Shown here piece after piece: positions 16,740 to 26,600 of a stretch of 64,000 bases of DNA. The stretch covers positions 1-64,000 of the forward strand of contig NZ_FMZX01000016.1 in assembly GCF_900101615.1 (NCBI RefSeq), in the 5' to 3' direction. Made by a program: the position numbers and the translations under genes. Position 1 is the first letter of the stretch. Every line of letters begins with the position of its first letter. The notes under the pieces are model-generated. The model made no database searches. It saw only the letters and a list, made by a program, of their open reading frames with translations, and was not told where the DNA came from. Origin of the DNA: Belnapia rosea (GTDB lineage Bacteria > Pseudomonadota > Alphaproteobacteria > Acetobacterales > Acetobacteraceae).

Positions 16740-17707
16740 TCGCACGCCGCTACCTCCTGGCGCTCGGCGCCACCGGCCTTGCCGCGCCGGCGCTGGCCCA
16801 GGGCAATTTCCCCGACCGGCCGGTACGGATGGTGGTGGCCTTCCCGCCCGGCGGCCCGACCGATGTGGTGGCGCGCATCCTCGCCGAGCGCATGGGCCGC
16901 GAGCTCGGCCAGCCCATGGTGGTGGAGAACCGTGGCGGTGCCAACGGCAACATCGCCGCCGAGGCCGTGGCGAAGGCCGAGCCGGATGGCTACACCGTGC
17001 TCTACAACACCTCCTCCATCGTCATCAGCCGGGCGCTCTACCGCAAGCTGAGCTACGATCTGCTGAAGGACCTCACGCCGGTCTCGCTCACCGCCGCCTC
17101 ACCCTTGGCGCTGGTGGTGAACCCGGCCGCGCCGCCGCGCAGCCCGCGCGAGTTCATCGACTGGCTGCGCGCCAACCCCGGCAAGCTCAGCTACTCCTCG
17201 GGCGGGGTCGGCAATATCTCGCACCTCGTCACCTTCCTGGTGCTGCGCCACATTGGTGGCGATGCGGTGCATGTGCCCTATCGCGGCACGGCGGCGGCGC
17301 TGACCGATGCGGCGGCGGGCAATGTGCAATTCACCTCCGACACGGTGGTGACGGCCCTGCCCCTGATCCAGGAGGGCCGCGTCCGCGCCATCGCCGTCTC
17401 CAGCGCCGAACGCTCGCCCCTGCTGCCCGAGGTGCCGGCCATGGCGGAGGCCGGGCTGACCCCGGCGGGCTTCGACCTCGGCGCCTGGCAGGGCATCCTC
17501 GCCCCGGCGAAGGCGCCGCCCGCCGCCATCGCCCGGCTGAACGCCGCGGTGGCCGCGGCGCTGGCCGACCCGGATGTGCGCGCCCGCCTCGCCGCCCAGG
17601 GCGCGAAGCCGACCGGCGGCAGCGCGGCGGATTATGCCGCCTATCTCCAATCCGAGATCGGCCTCTGGACCAAGGTCGTCGCCGATAGCGGCGCGACGGC
17701 GGATTAG
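16736..17707 (+). CDS. Orphan Bug-family (TctC-like) substrate-binding protein
   Basis: A 323-residue Bug protein with signal peptide (residues 1-21, ending ALA) and the standard pattern: VRMVVAFPPGGPTDVVAR, VVENRGGANGNIAAE, DGYTVLYNTSS, YSSGGVGNISHL, and HVPYRGTAAALTDAAAG. Bug proteins collect carboxylated or related small metabolites for TctAB-type carriers encoded elsewhere. It is coupled by a 4-base overlap to the MaoC-like gene, suggesting its ligand is processed by acyl-CoA chemistry. It is convergent with maeB. Confidence 0.93.
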   Translation: MIARRYLLALGATGLAAPALAQGNFPDRPVRMVVAFPPGGPTDVVARILAERMGRELGQPMVVENRGGANGNIAAEAVAKAEPDGYTVLYNTSSIVISRALYRKLSYDLLKDLTPVSLTAASPLALVVNPAAPPRSPREFIDWLRANPGKLSYSSGGVGNISHLVTFLVLRHIGGDAVHVPYRGTAAALTDAAAGNVQFTSDTVVTALPLIQEGRVRAIAVSSAERSPLLPEVPAMAEAGLTPAGFDLGAWQGILAPAKAPPAAIARLNAAVAAALADPDVRARLAAQGAKPTGGSAADYAAYLQSEIGLWTKVVADSGATAD

Positions 17708-17708
17708 G

Positions 17709-17727
17709 CGGCGGCGCGCGGCCGCCG
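17709..17727. terminator. GC-rich hairpin between a Bug gene and maeB
   Basis: CGGCGGC (17709-17715) pairs with GCCGCCG (17721-17727) across a 5-base loop. It sits in the 30-base gap between two convergent stop codons, where a bidirectional terminator is expected. No T tract is present. Confidence 0.4.
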
Positions 17728-17737
17728 ACCCGCGCTG

Positions 17738-20020
17738 TCAGGCCTCCGCGCGCAGCCCGTTCGCCTGGTGCACCGCCAGCGCCGTCATGTTGAGGATGCC
17801 GCGGGCGGTGACGCTGGCGACCAGCACATGCACCGGCCGCTTCATCCCCAGCAGCATCGGGCCGAGTTGCAGCCCATCGGCCGCCGCCTTCACCAGGTTG
17901 AAGCTGATATTGGCCGAATCGAGGTTCGGGAAGACCAGCAGGTTGGCGGTGTCGGTCAGCGGCGAATCGGGCACGGCGCGGGCCCGGATGGCCGGCACCA
18001 GCGCCGCGTCGGCATGCATCTCGCCATCCACCTCGAGGCCGGGCGAGCGGGTGCGGATCAGCGGCAGGGCCTGGCGCATCACCCGCGCCGAAGGGGCGTT
18101 GGAGGCGCCGAAGGAGGAGTGGCTGAGCAGCGCCACCTTGGGCGTGATGCCGAAGGCCTCCACCTGATCGGCGGCGAGCAGCGTCATCTCCGCCACCTGC
18201 TCCGGCGTCGGCTCGACCAGCAGATGCGTGTCGACGAAGAACAACGTGACGCCGGAGACGATGACGGCCGAGAGGGCATAGACCCGCGCCACGTCCGGCC
18301 GCTTGCCGATAATCGAATAGGCATCGTGCCACTGGTCCATCCAGTTGCCGCTGCCGCCGATCAGCGCCGCATCGACGAGGCCGGCCTCCAGCAGCATGGC
18401 GGCCGCGACATTCGGATCGGTGCGGAGGCGACGGGTGGCGGCCTCGGGCGGCACCCCGCGCCGGCCGACCTTGGCCTGGTAGCGCGGCAGCAGCGGGGCA
18501 AAGACCGCCTCATCCGCATCGGGATCGAGGACGCGGACGGATTCCGAGAAATCCATCCGGAGGCCCATGGCGCGGGCCTTCTCCTCGATTATCGCGCGGC
18601 GGCCGATCAGCACCGGCTCGGCGATGCCGTCATCGAGGACGGTCTGCACCGCGCGCAGCACCCGCTCATCCTCGCCCTCGGCATAGGCGACGCGGCGCGG
18701 GTTGCCCTTGGCCGCCTCGAACATCGGCCGCATCAGGTTGCCGGAGCGGAAGACAAAGCGCTCCAGATCGCGCCGGTAATGGGCGAAATCGGTGATGGGG
18801 CGGCGGGCGACGCCGCTCTCCATGGCGGCGCGGGCGACGGCGGGGGCGACCTCGAGGATGAGGCGCGGGTCGAAGGGTTTCGGGATGATGTAGTCGGGGC
18901 CGAAGACCGGCGCATGGCCGCCATAGGCCGCGGCCACCACCTCGCTCGCCTCGACGCGGGCGAGCGCGGCGATGGCATCCGCTGCCGCGACCTTCATCGC
19001 CTCGTTGATGGTGGTGGCACCGACATCGAGGGCGCCACGGAAGATGAAGGGGAAGCAGAGGACGTTGTTGACCTGGTTCGGGTAGTCCGTCCGCCCCGTG
19101 GCCACGATGGCGTCCGGCCGGGCGGCGCGGACGGCCTCGGGCAGGATCTCCGGCTCCGGGTTGGCGAGCGCCAGCACCAGGGGCTTCGGGCCAAGCTTCG
19201 ACAGCCATTCCGCCTTCAGCACACGCGGGGCGGAGAGGCCGAGGAAGATGTCGGCACCCTCCAGCACCTCCTCCAGCCTGCGGGCATCGGTGCGGCGGGC
19301 GTAGCGGGCCTTGAAGGGGTCCATCTGCTCGGCACGGCCTTCGTAGACGACGCCGGCGATGTCGCAGACCGTGATGTTCTCGCGCCGGAGGCCCATGGCG
19401 ACGAGCAGGTCGAGGCAGGCGAGCGCCGCCGCGCCGCCGCCGGTGTTGACGAGCTTCACCTCCTCGATCCGCTTGCCCTGCAGCAGCAGGCCGTTGCGGA
19501 TGGCGGCGGCGACGATGATGGCCGTGCCGTGCTGGTCGTCATGGAAGACGGGGATGCGCATGCGCTCGCGCAGCCGGCTCTCCACCTCGAAGCATTCGGG
19601 GGCCTTGATGTCCTCGAGGTTGATGGCGCCGAAGGAGGGCTCGAGGGCGGCGATGACCTCGATCAGCTTCTTGGGGTCCCGCTCCTCCACCTCGATGTCG
19701 ATGGAGTCGATGCCGGCGAATTTCTTGAAGAGCACGGCCTTGCCCTCCATCACCGGCTTCGAGGCGAGGGCGCCGATGGCACCCAGCCCGAGCACGGCCG
19801 TGCCGTTCGAGATGACGGCGACCATGTTGCCGCGCGTCGTGTAGTCCCAGGCCGCGTCGGGGTTGGCGGCGATCTCCTCGCAGGCCGCGGCGACGCCGGG
19901 GGAATAGGCAAGGCCCAGGTCGCGCTGCGTCGCCATGCGCTTGGTCGGCTCGATCGCCAGCTTTCCGGGCCGCGGATGGCGGTGGTAGTCGAGCGCGGCC
20001 TTGCGGAAATCCTCGTCCAT
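17738..20020 (-). CDS. maeB: NADP-dependent malic enzyme MaeB (malic enzyme + phosphotransacetylase-like domains)
   Basis: The enzyme oxidatively decarboxylates malate to pyruvate with NADP. The 760-residue length is that of MaeB-type fused enzymes. Residues 1-~430 are the malic-enzyme part: [10 protein letters not shown], the [20 protein letters not shown] segment, the metal-binding HDDQHGT near 162-168, and the nucleotide-binding NTGGGAAA. Residues ~435-760 are a phosphotransacetylase-like domain, generally regulatory (acetyl-CoA response) rather than catalytic. It fits a metabolism built on organic-acid uptake. It ends facing a Bug gene and starts back-to-back with the metal-efflux operon. 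Confidence 0.96.
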   Translation of the reverse strand: MDEDFRKAALDYHRHPRPGKLAIEPTKRMATQRDLGLAYSPGVAAACEEIAANPDAAWDYTTRGNMVAVISNGTAVLGLGAIGALASKPVMEGKAVLFKKFAGIDSIDIEVEERDPKKLIEVIAALEPSFGAINLEDIKAPECFEVESRLRERMRIPVFHDDQHGTAIIVAAAIRNGLLLQGKRIEEVKLVNTGGGAAALACLDLLVAMGLRRENITVCDIAGVVYEGRAEQMDPFKARYARRTDARRLEEVLEGADIFLGLSAPRVLKAEWLSKLGPKPLVLALANPEPEILPEAVRAARPDAIVATGRTDYPNQVNNVLCFPFIFRGALDVGATTINEAMKVAAADAIAALARVEASEVVAAAYGGHAPVFGPDYIIPKPFDPRLILEVAPAVARAAMESGVARRPITDFAHYRRDLERFVFRSGNLMRPMFEAAKGNPRRVAYAEGEDERVLRAVQTVLDDGIAEPVLIGRRAIIEEKARAMGLRMDFSESVRVLDPDADEAVFAPLLPRYQAKVGRRGVPPEAATRRLRTDPNVAAAMLLEAGLVDAALIGGSGNWMDQWHDAYSIIGKRPDVARVYALSAVIVSGVTLFFVDTHLLVEPTPEQVAEMTLLAADQVEAFGITPKVALLSHSSFGASNAPSARVMRQALPLIRTRSPGLEVDGEMHADAALVPAIRARAVPDSPLTDTANLLVFPNLDSANISFNLVKAAADGLQLGPMLLGMKRPVHVLVASVTARGILNMTALAVHQANGLRAEA

Positions 20021-20122
20021 GCTGGGTCCCCTTCGTCCCCGGCCAGTCTAGCCGAAGCCACGGCGGAGCCCAACGGAGGCGGGTCCGTCATGACATGATG
20101 CAATCGGACATGATACTTCCGC

Positions 20123-20153
20123 TTGCCTTGCCGCCGCCGGAAGGTTCTACACC
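20123..20153 (+). promoter_or_regulatory. MerR/CueR-like operator-promoter of the metal-efflux operon
   Basis: A dyad with left arm GCCTTGCC (20125-20132) and perfect right arm GGAAGGT (20139-20145) matches 12 of 14 arm positions of the CueR/HmrR consensus ACCTTCC-N7-GGAAGGT. It overlaps a promoter-like TTGCCT (20123-20128) and TACACC (20148-20153) separated by 19 bases, the long spacer typical of MerR-activated promoters. It lies about 60 bases before the first gene of the operon. The same gap also holds two direct copies of GACATGAT (20092-20099, 20107-20114). Confidence 0.45.
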
Positions 20154-20210
20154 ATGGACCGAGGCCACCGGGCAGTCCGGGGCTGGGATGACGCAGGAAG
20201 GAGAGGCCAC

Positions 20211-20600
20211 GTGCGGCGACGGGTCCTGACCGCATCGGCGCTGACCGCCATCCTGGCGCCCGCCACCCTCCGGGCGCAGAACCACGGCCATGCCCATAGC
20301 GGCAACGAGGTGAAGATCGGCCGCCACGAGGTCGAGCTGGTGGTCCGTGGCACCCAGGCGACCCTGACCATCCGTGACGAGAAGGACCAGCCGGTGGACA
20401 CCACCGGCTTCGGCGCGACCGCCACCGTCCTCGCCCGCGGCAATGAGCGCCGCAGCCTCGAATTCCGTCCCGCCGGCGCCAACCGCCTCGTCGCGCCGGT
20501 CGATTTCCCGGTGGACGGCAAGTTTCGCGCGACGGTCGCCCTGCGCGGCCCGGCCGGCGAGCTCGGCACCGGGCGCTTCGCCATCGACCCGGCGCGCTGA
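20211..20600 (+). CDS. Small exported protein at the head of the metal-efflux operon
   Basis: A 129-residue protein starting at GTG 20211 with a ribosome-binding AAGGAGAGG about 8 bases upstream. Residues 1-22 form a signal peptide ending LRAQ. The mature N-terminus has a His-rich NHGHAHSGNE stretch, which could bind a metal ion, followed by a predicted all-beta domain (strands around VELVVRGTQATLTI and ATVLARG). It resembles small periplasmic proteins found beside CusABC/CzcABC loci, but I recognise no named family. Periplasmic metal capture is an inference from sequence and position. Confidence 0.7.
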   Translation: MRRRVLTASALTAILAPATLRAQNHGHAHSGNEVKIGRHEVELVVRGTQATLTIRDEKDQPVDTTGFGATATVLARGNERRSLEFRPAGANRLVAPVDFPVDGKFRATVALRGPAGELGTGRFAIDPAR

Positions 20601-20650
20601 GGCCGGGCATGGCGATGCGGCGGGGCAGCAGGAGGGGAGTACGGGCGGCG

Positions 20651-20962
20651 ATGCACCGCCTGCTCGCCCTTGCCCTGCTGCTGGCCAGCCTGCTCGTCCC
20701 GCCCTTCGCCGAGGGCGCTGGGGCCGGCCCGGCGGGGTCTGGCTCCATCGTCGCCGCCGGCCTCGCCGAGGATGGCGCGGCGGCCCGCCCGCATGCCCTC
20801 GCCCATGCCGGGGCGCATTGCGCCTGCCAATCGGCGGACCGGCTGGCCGGCCCGGCTGAACCTGTCCCGGCGATGCGGCGCCTCGCCCTGGGCCCGGCCC
20901 ATGGTCCGCCCCCTCCTGCCTCGCTCGGGGCGGAACCGCCGGCGCGCCCGCCAAGGGGCTGA
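20651..20962 (+). CDS. Small exported His/Cys-containing protein (CzcI/DUF2946-like context)
   Basis: A 103-residue hypothetical protein: an N-terminal signal peptide or anchor (MHRLLALALLLASLLVPPFA), then a low-complexity Ala/Gly/Pro-rich mature part containing HALAHAGAHCACQ, a compact His/Cys cluster suited to metal binding. ATG 20651 is chosen because an AGGAGGGGAG region precedes it; an in-frame ATG at 20609 would put Arg-rich residues before the hydrophobic core. Short proteins of this shape often precede czcCBA operons (CzcI-like). It sits 50 bases after the previous gene and 84 before the outer membrane channel gene. Confidence 0.55.
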   Translation: MHRLLALALLLASLLVPPFAEGAGAGPAGSGSIVAAGLAEDGAAARPHALAHAGAHCACQSADRLAGPAEPVPAMRRLALGPAHGPPPPASLGAEPPARPPRG

Positions 20963-21046
20963 CCGAACCAGAGCCATCCGAGCCGCTCCCTCCCGGCCAG
21001 GCCGCGGAGGCGCGGCCTGTCTCGCGTTCCGTCCGCTCCGGGTGCC

Positions 21047-22387
21047 ATGCCAGAACGATTCCGTCCCTCCCCTCCGCTCGCGCTGCTGGGCGCGGCGGCC
21101 CTTATCCTCCTCACCATGCCTGCCGCCGAGGCGGAGGGCCCGGCCCGGCGCCGGGTGGCGCAAGCGGCGCCCGAATCGGGCGGCGCCCTCCTGGTCCCAT
21201 CCCCGGAACGGGCGGTGGAGCTGGCGCTCGCCCGCGCCCCGATCCTGCGGAGCGCCGAGGCGGGGCGCCGCGCCGCCCAGGGCGACCGGGTAACCGCCGG
21301 GCTGCGGCCCAATCCCGAATTCTCCGTCGAGGCGGAAAATATCGGCGGCAGCGGCGGCTATGGCGGCATCCGCTCGCTGGAGACCACCTACGGCCTGTCG
21401 CAGCGCATCGAGACCGGCGGCAAGCGCCAGGCGCGGATCGAGGCAGCCGGCCGCGCCGTTGCCCTGACCGGGCTGGATGTGGAGGCGGTGCGGCTCGACC
21501 TGGCGCGGGAGGTTGTCCAGGCCCTCGCCGCGGCGGTGGCGCGGGCGCGCGCCGTCGACATCGCCCGCGAGCGGCAGCGCCTGGCCGATGAGGTGCTGCG
21601 CGCCACCCGTGCCCGCGTCGAGGCCGGGCGGGAGGCCCCGGTGCAGCAGCGTCGCGCCGAGGTGGACCGGGAGACCGCGACGGTATTCCTCGACCGGGCG
21701 GAGCGCGAGGCGGCATCGGCCGCGCGCGGCCTCGCCGTGCTGCTGGCAGCGCCGGCAGTGGAGGTCGCCCCGGCGCGCGCGGCCTGGTTCGACGAGATCG
21801 GCCCGCGGCCGGAGCCGGGCCGGGCCGCCGCCCTGCCGCCCGGCCAGCTCGACCGCGCGCGGCTCGATGCGCTGATCGGGCAGCGGCGGGCCGAGCTGGA
21901 CCTGCAGCGGCGCAACGCCATCCCGGATATCGCGGTCGGCGCCGGGATGCGCCGCTTCCGCGAGGCCGGGGGCGACACCGCCTTCCTGCTCGGCCTGCGG
22001 GTGCCGCTGCCGGTCTTCGACCGCAACCAGGGCAATATCCTGCGCGCCGGCGCCGAACTGAACCGGGCCGAGGCCGAGGCCGAGCGCGGACGGCTCTACC
22101 TGGACGCCTCGCTGGCGGAATCCGAGCGGCGGCTGGACCAGGCCTGGCGCGCCGCCGACTCGCTGCGCCGCACCGTGCTGCCCGCGGCACGGGAGGCAGC
22201 CGGCGCGGCGCGGGAGGGCTATGCCGCCGGCAAATTCTCACTGCTGGAGGTGCTGGACGCCCAGCGCGTGCTGATCGATGCGCGCGAGCAGCACAACGCC
22301 GCGCTGCTGGAGGTGCAGCAGGTGCGGGCCGACATCGTCCGGCTGCGCGGCCGCGCAGCCGAGCCCGCCGGGAGGCCGACGCCATGA
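21047..22387 (+). CDS. czcC: TolC/CzcC-family outer membrane efflux protein
   Basis: The 446-residue protein has a signal peptide (about residues 1-29) and the duplicated coiled-coil/beta-strand layout of outer membrane factors. Family marks include GLRPNPEFSVEAENIGG near 85-102, LGLRVPLPVFDRNQGNI near 312-328, and the terminal YAAGKFSLLEVLDAQRVLID. As in CzcC or CusC it forms the outer membrane duct for the RND pump encoded downstream. The gene ends with a 4-base overlap (ATGA) with the adaptor gene. The symbol is given by operon position; the metal is not determined. Confidence 0.9.
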   Translation: MPERFRPSPPLALLGAAALILLTMPAAEAEGPARRRVAQAAPESGGALLVPSPERAVELALARAPILRSAEAGRRAAQGDRVTAGLRPNPEFSVEAENIGGSGGYGGIRSLETTYGLSQRIETGGKRQARIEAAGRAVALTGLDVEAVRLDLAREVVQALAAAVARARAVDIARERQRLADEVLRATRARVEAGREAPVQQRRAEVDRETATVFLDRAEREAASAARGLAVLLAAPAVEVAPARAAWFDEIGPRPEPGRAAALPPGQLDRARLDALIGQRRAELDLQRRNAIPDIAVGAGMRRFREAGGDTAFLLGLRVPLPVFDRNQGNILRAGAELNRAEAEAERGRLYLDASLAESERRLDQAWRAADSLRRTVLPAAREAAGAAREGYAAGKFSLLEVLDAQRVLIDAREQHNAALLEVQQVRADIVRLRGRAAEPAGRPTP

Positions 22388-23604
22388 GATCCCTCGCCGC
22401 CTTCCTCGCCGGAGCCGTCCTCGCCATCGTCGTGGCGGTGCTGGTGCCCGGCCTGCCGGAGAGCCTGCGCGCCGCGCTCGGCCCCGCCTCGCCCCCCGCC
22501 GCACCCGGTCATGACCATGGCCCAGGCGAGGCCCATGGGGACGAGGTGCCCGAGGGTGCCATCCGCATGACCGAGGCGCAGATCGCCGCCAGCGGCATCG
22601 CCATCGCCGAGGCCGGGCCCGGCATGGTGGCCCGCCGCATCGCCCTGCCCGGCACCGTCACGGCGAATGCCGACCGGCTTGCCCATGTCCCCGCCCGGGT
22701 GGCGGGGATCGTCGCCGCGCTCCACCGGCGGCTCGGCGAGAGCGTCGCGGCGGGCGAGGTGCTGGCGGTGGTGGAGAGCGCGGAGATAGCCACCCTCAAG
22801 GGCGACTACCTCGCCGCGCTGCGTACCACCGAGCTGGCCCGCCTGACCTTCGAGCGCGAGCAGAGGCTGTGGCAGCGCCGGGTCTCCGCGGAGCAGGATT
22901 TCCTCAAGGCGCGGACCGACTGGCAGGAGGCGCAGATCCGCCTCGACCTGGCCCGGCAGAAGCTGGCCGCCATCGGCCTCGGCCAGGCCGAGGTGGAGGC
23001 CCTGCCACGCCAGCCCATCGAGGCGCTGCGCCGCCAGGAGGTCCGGGCGCCGATCGCCGGCCGTATCACCGCCCGGCCGAAGATGCTGGGCGACGCGGTC
23101 TCGGCCGAGGCGGAGGTCTATACCCTGGCCGACCTGTCCACCGTCTGGGTCGAGGTCGCGGTGCCGCCGGCCGACCTCGCCTTCGTCCAGGACGGGATGG
23201 CGGTACGGCTGCGGGACGGGGCGGAGCCGCGCGGCGAGGGCCGCATCGTCTTCCTCAGCCCGGTGCTCGACCCGGAGACGCGCTCGGCCCGCGCGGTGGT
23301 GGAGGTGCCCAACCCGGCGGGCCAGCTCCGCCCCGGTGGCTTCGTCACCGCCGAGGTCGCGGCCGCCGAACAGCCGGTCGATATCATGGTCCCGCGCACG
23401 GCGGTGCAGCAGATCGAGGGCGAGAGCGTGGTCTTCGTCCGCACGCCGGAGGGATTCGAGCGGCGCGAGGTGGTGCTGGGCCGTGGCGACCAGGAGGCGG
23501 TGGAGCTGGTCTTCGGCCTCGATGCGCAGGAGCCCTATGCCGCGACCAACAGCTTCATCCTCAAGGCCGAGCTCGGCAAGGCCGAAGCCGAGCATGCGCA
23601 TTAG
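22384..23604 (+). CDS. czcB: CzcB/CusB-family periplasmic adaptor
   Basis: A 406-residue membrane-fusion protein: an N-terminal membrane anchor (residues 1-~28), a His/Asp/Glu-rich stretch (GHDHGPGEAHGDE, about residues 40-52) that could bind metal, a barrel-sandwich hybrid domain (VAGIVAALHRRLGESVAAGEVLAVVES), an alpha-hairpin, and beta-barrel and membrane-proximal domains ending in ATNSFILKAELGKAEAEH. It bridges the RND pump and the outer membrane channel. Overlapping start with czcC and 12 bases to czcA support one operon. Confidence 0.92.
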   Translation: MRSLAAFLAGAVLAIVVAVLVPGLPESLRAALGPASPPAAPGHDHGPGEAHGDEVPEGAIRMTEAQIAASGIAIAEAGPGMVARRIALPGTVTANADRLAHVPARVAGIVAALHRRLGESVAAGEVLAVVESAEIATLKGDYLAALRTTELARLTFEREQRLWQRRVSAEQDFLKARTDWQEAQIRLDLARQKLAAIGLGQAEVEALPRQPIEALRRQEVRAPIAGRITARPKMLGDAVSAEAEVYTLADLSTVWVEVAVPPADLAFVQDGMAVRLRDGAEPRGEGRIVFLSPVLDPETRSARAVVEVPNPAGQLRPGGFVTAEVAAAEQPVDIMVPRTAVQQIEGESVVFVRTPEGFERREVVLGRGDQEAVELVFGLDAQEPYAATNSFILKAELGKAEAEHAH

Positions 23605-23616
23605 GACCGCCGGACG

Positions 23617-26600
23617 ATGATCGCCCCCATCCTCGACTTCGCCGTCCGCCAGCGCTGGCTGGTGGTCCTGCTGGTCGCCGCCGCCGCGGGCTTCGGCCTG
23701 CGCGCCTTGCAGTCGCTGCCGGTCGACGCGGTGCCGGACATCACCAACAACCAGGTGCAGATCAACACGCTGGCGCCGGCCCTCTCGCCCATCGAGGTGG
23801 AGAAGCAGGTGACCTTCCCGGTGGAGACGGCGCTGGCCGGCATCCGTGGCCTGCAATCCACCCGCTCGCTGTCGCGCAACGGCTTCAGCCAGGTCGTCGC
23901 CATCTTCCGCGACGAGGTGGACATCTACTACGCCCGGCAGCAGGTGCTCGAGCGGCTGACCGAGGCGCGGGAGCTGTTGCCGCCCGAGGTCGAGCCGCGC
24001 ATGGGGCCGATCTCCACCGGGCTCGGCGAGATCACCATGTGGACGCTGGACTGGGCGCCCCGGCGCGAGGGCGACGTGGCGCGCGAGGGCCGCCCCGGCT
24101 GGCAGGCGGATGGCGGCTACCTCACGCCGGAGGGTGGGCGCCTCTCGACCGAGCTGGAGCGCACCGCCTATCTGCGCACGCTGCAGGACTGGGTGATCCG
24201 GCCGCAGCTGCGCCACTTGCCGGGCGTCGCCGGCGTCGATTCCATCGGCGGCATCGTCAAGCAGTACCATGTGCAGCCCGACCCGGCGCGGCTGATCGGC
24301 CTCGGCCTCTCCTTCGCCGACATCGCCGAGGCGCTGGAGCGCAACAATGCCAGCCGCGGCGCCGCCTATCTCGAACGCGGCGGCGAGGGCTATGTCGTCC
24401 GCTCCGGCGGGCGGCTGGAGACGCTCGAGGATATCCGCGCCGTCGTCGTGGCGACGCGCGAGGGCGTGCCGGTGCGCGTCGGCGACATCGCCCGCGTCGA
24501 GACCGGGCGGGAGCTGCGGACGGGCAGCGCCAGCGCGGGCGGGCGGGAGGCGGTGGTCGGCACCGCGCTGATGCTGATCGGCGAGAACAGCCGCACCGTC
24601 GCTACGGCGGTGACCGCGCGTCTGGCCGGGATCGGCCGCACCCTGCCGCCCGGCGTGCAGCTGCGGACGGTGCTCAACCGGACGGAGCTGGTGGACGCGA
24701 CGATCCGCACCGTGGCGCGGAACCTCGCCGAGGGCGCTCTGCTGGTCGTCGTGGTGCTGTTCCTGCTGCTCGGCAACCTGCGCGCCGCCGTGGTCACCGC
24801 GCTGGTCATCCCGGTGACGATGCTGCTGACGGCGACCGGAATGCTGGAGGGCGGCATCAGCGCCAACCTGATGAGCCTCGGTGCGCTCGATTTCGGGCTG
24901 ATCGTCGATGGCGCCGTCATCATCGCAGAGAACAGCCTGCGGCACCTGGCGGAGCGGCAGCAGGCACTCGGCCGCGCGCTGCGCCTCGAGGAACGGCTGG
25001 AGACGGTGGCGGCCTCGGCGCGGGAGATGATCCGCCCCTCGGTTTTCGGCCAGGCGATCATCATCCTGGTCTATGTGCCGCTGCTGGCCTTCCAGGGGGT
25101 CGAAGGCAAGATGTTCGCGCCGATGGCGCTCACCGTCATCCTGGCCCTGGCGATGGCCTTCATCCTCTCGCTTACCTTTGTCCCGGCGATGATCGCGCTG
25201 GCCGTCACCGGCCCGGTGCGGGAGGGGGATAACGGGCCCATCCGCGGCCTCAAGCGCGCCTATGCCCCGGCGCTCCGCCTCGCCCTGCGGCGGCCGGAGC
25301 CGGTGATCGGCGCGGCGGCGCTGCTCTTCCTCGGTGCCCTGCTGCTGGGCGGGCGGCTCGGCTCGGAATTCATCCCGCAGCTCGACGAGGGCAATATCGC
25401 CCTGCATGCGCTGCGCATCCCCTCCACCTCACTCAGCCAGTCGCAGGCGATGCAGCTGCAGGTCGAGGGCACGGTGTCGCGCTTCCCCGAGGTGGCGGTG
25501 ATCTTCTCGAAGACCGGCACCGCCGAGGTGGCGGCGGACCCGATGCCGCCCAATGTCTCCGATGCCTTCATCATCCTGAAGCCGCGCGACCAGTGGCCCG
25601 ACCCGTCCCTGCCCAAGGCGGAGCTGGTCCGGCGCATCGAGGCCGCCGTCACCCGCCTGCCCGGCAACAACTACGAGTTCACCCAGCCCATCCAGATGCG
25701 CTTCAACGAACTGCTGGCGGGCACGCGCGGCGACCTTGCGGTGAAGGTCTTCGGCGAGGAATTCGGCCCGATGCTCGCGGCCGCCAACCGGATCGCCAGC
25801 GTGCTGCGCGGCATCCGCGGCGCCGAGGACGTGCGGGTGGAGCAGGTGGCCGGGCTGCCCTTCCTCGATATCACCATCGACAAGGCGGAGATCGCCCGGC
25901 GCGGGCTCAGCCTCAGCGCGGTGCAGGACGTCATCGGCACCGCGATCGGCGGGCGGGAGGCGGGCTGGATCTTCGAGGGCGACCGCCGCTTCGCCATCGT
26001 CGTCCGCCTGCCGGAGGCGGTGCGGAGCGATATCGAGGCGCTGCGCAACCTGCCGGTCGCCCTGCCCGGAGGGGGCAGCCAGGGGGCGGGTGCAGGGGCG
26101 GGCGCGGCGAGCGTGCCGCTGCGCAGCCTCGCCGCCTTCCGCCTGACCGAGGGGCCGAACCAGGTCAGCCGCGAGAACGGCCAGCGCCGCGTCGTCGTCA
26201 CCGCCAATATCCGCGGCCGCGACATCACCTCGGTCGTCGCCGAGGCGGAGGCGGCGGTGGCGCGGGAGGTTCGGCTGCCGCCGGGCCATGCCATCACCTG
26301 GGGTGGGCAGTTCGAGAACCTGGCGGCGGCGCGGCAGCGGCTGATGGTGGTCGTGCCCGGCTGCTTCTTCCTCATCTTCCTGCTGCTCTATACGGCGCTC
26401 GGCTCGCCGCGCGACGCGCTGCTGGTGTTCAGCGCGGTGCCGCTGGCGCTGACCGGCGGCATCGCCCTGCTCTGGCTGCGCGGCATGCCGCTCTCGGTTT
26501 CGGCGGCGGTGGGCTTCATCGCCCTCTCGGGCGTCGCGGTGCTGAACGGGCTGGTGATGCTGACCCATGTCCGCCAGCTGCGCCTCGCCGGGCTGGGCCG

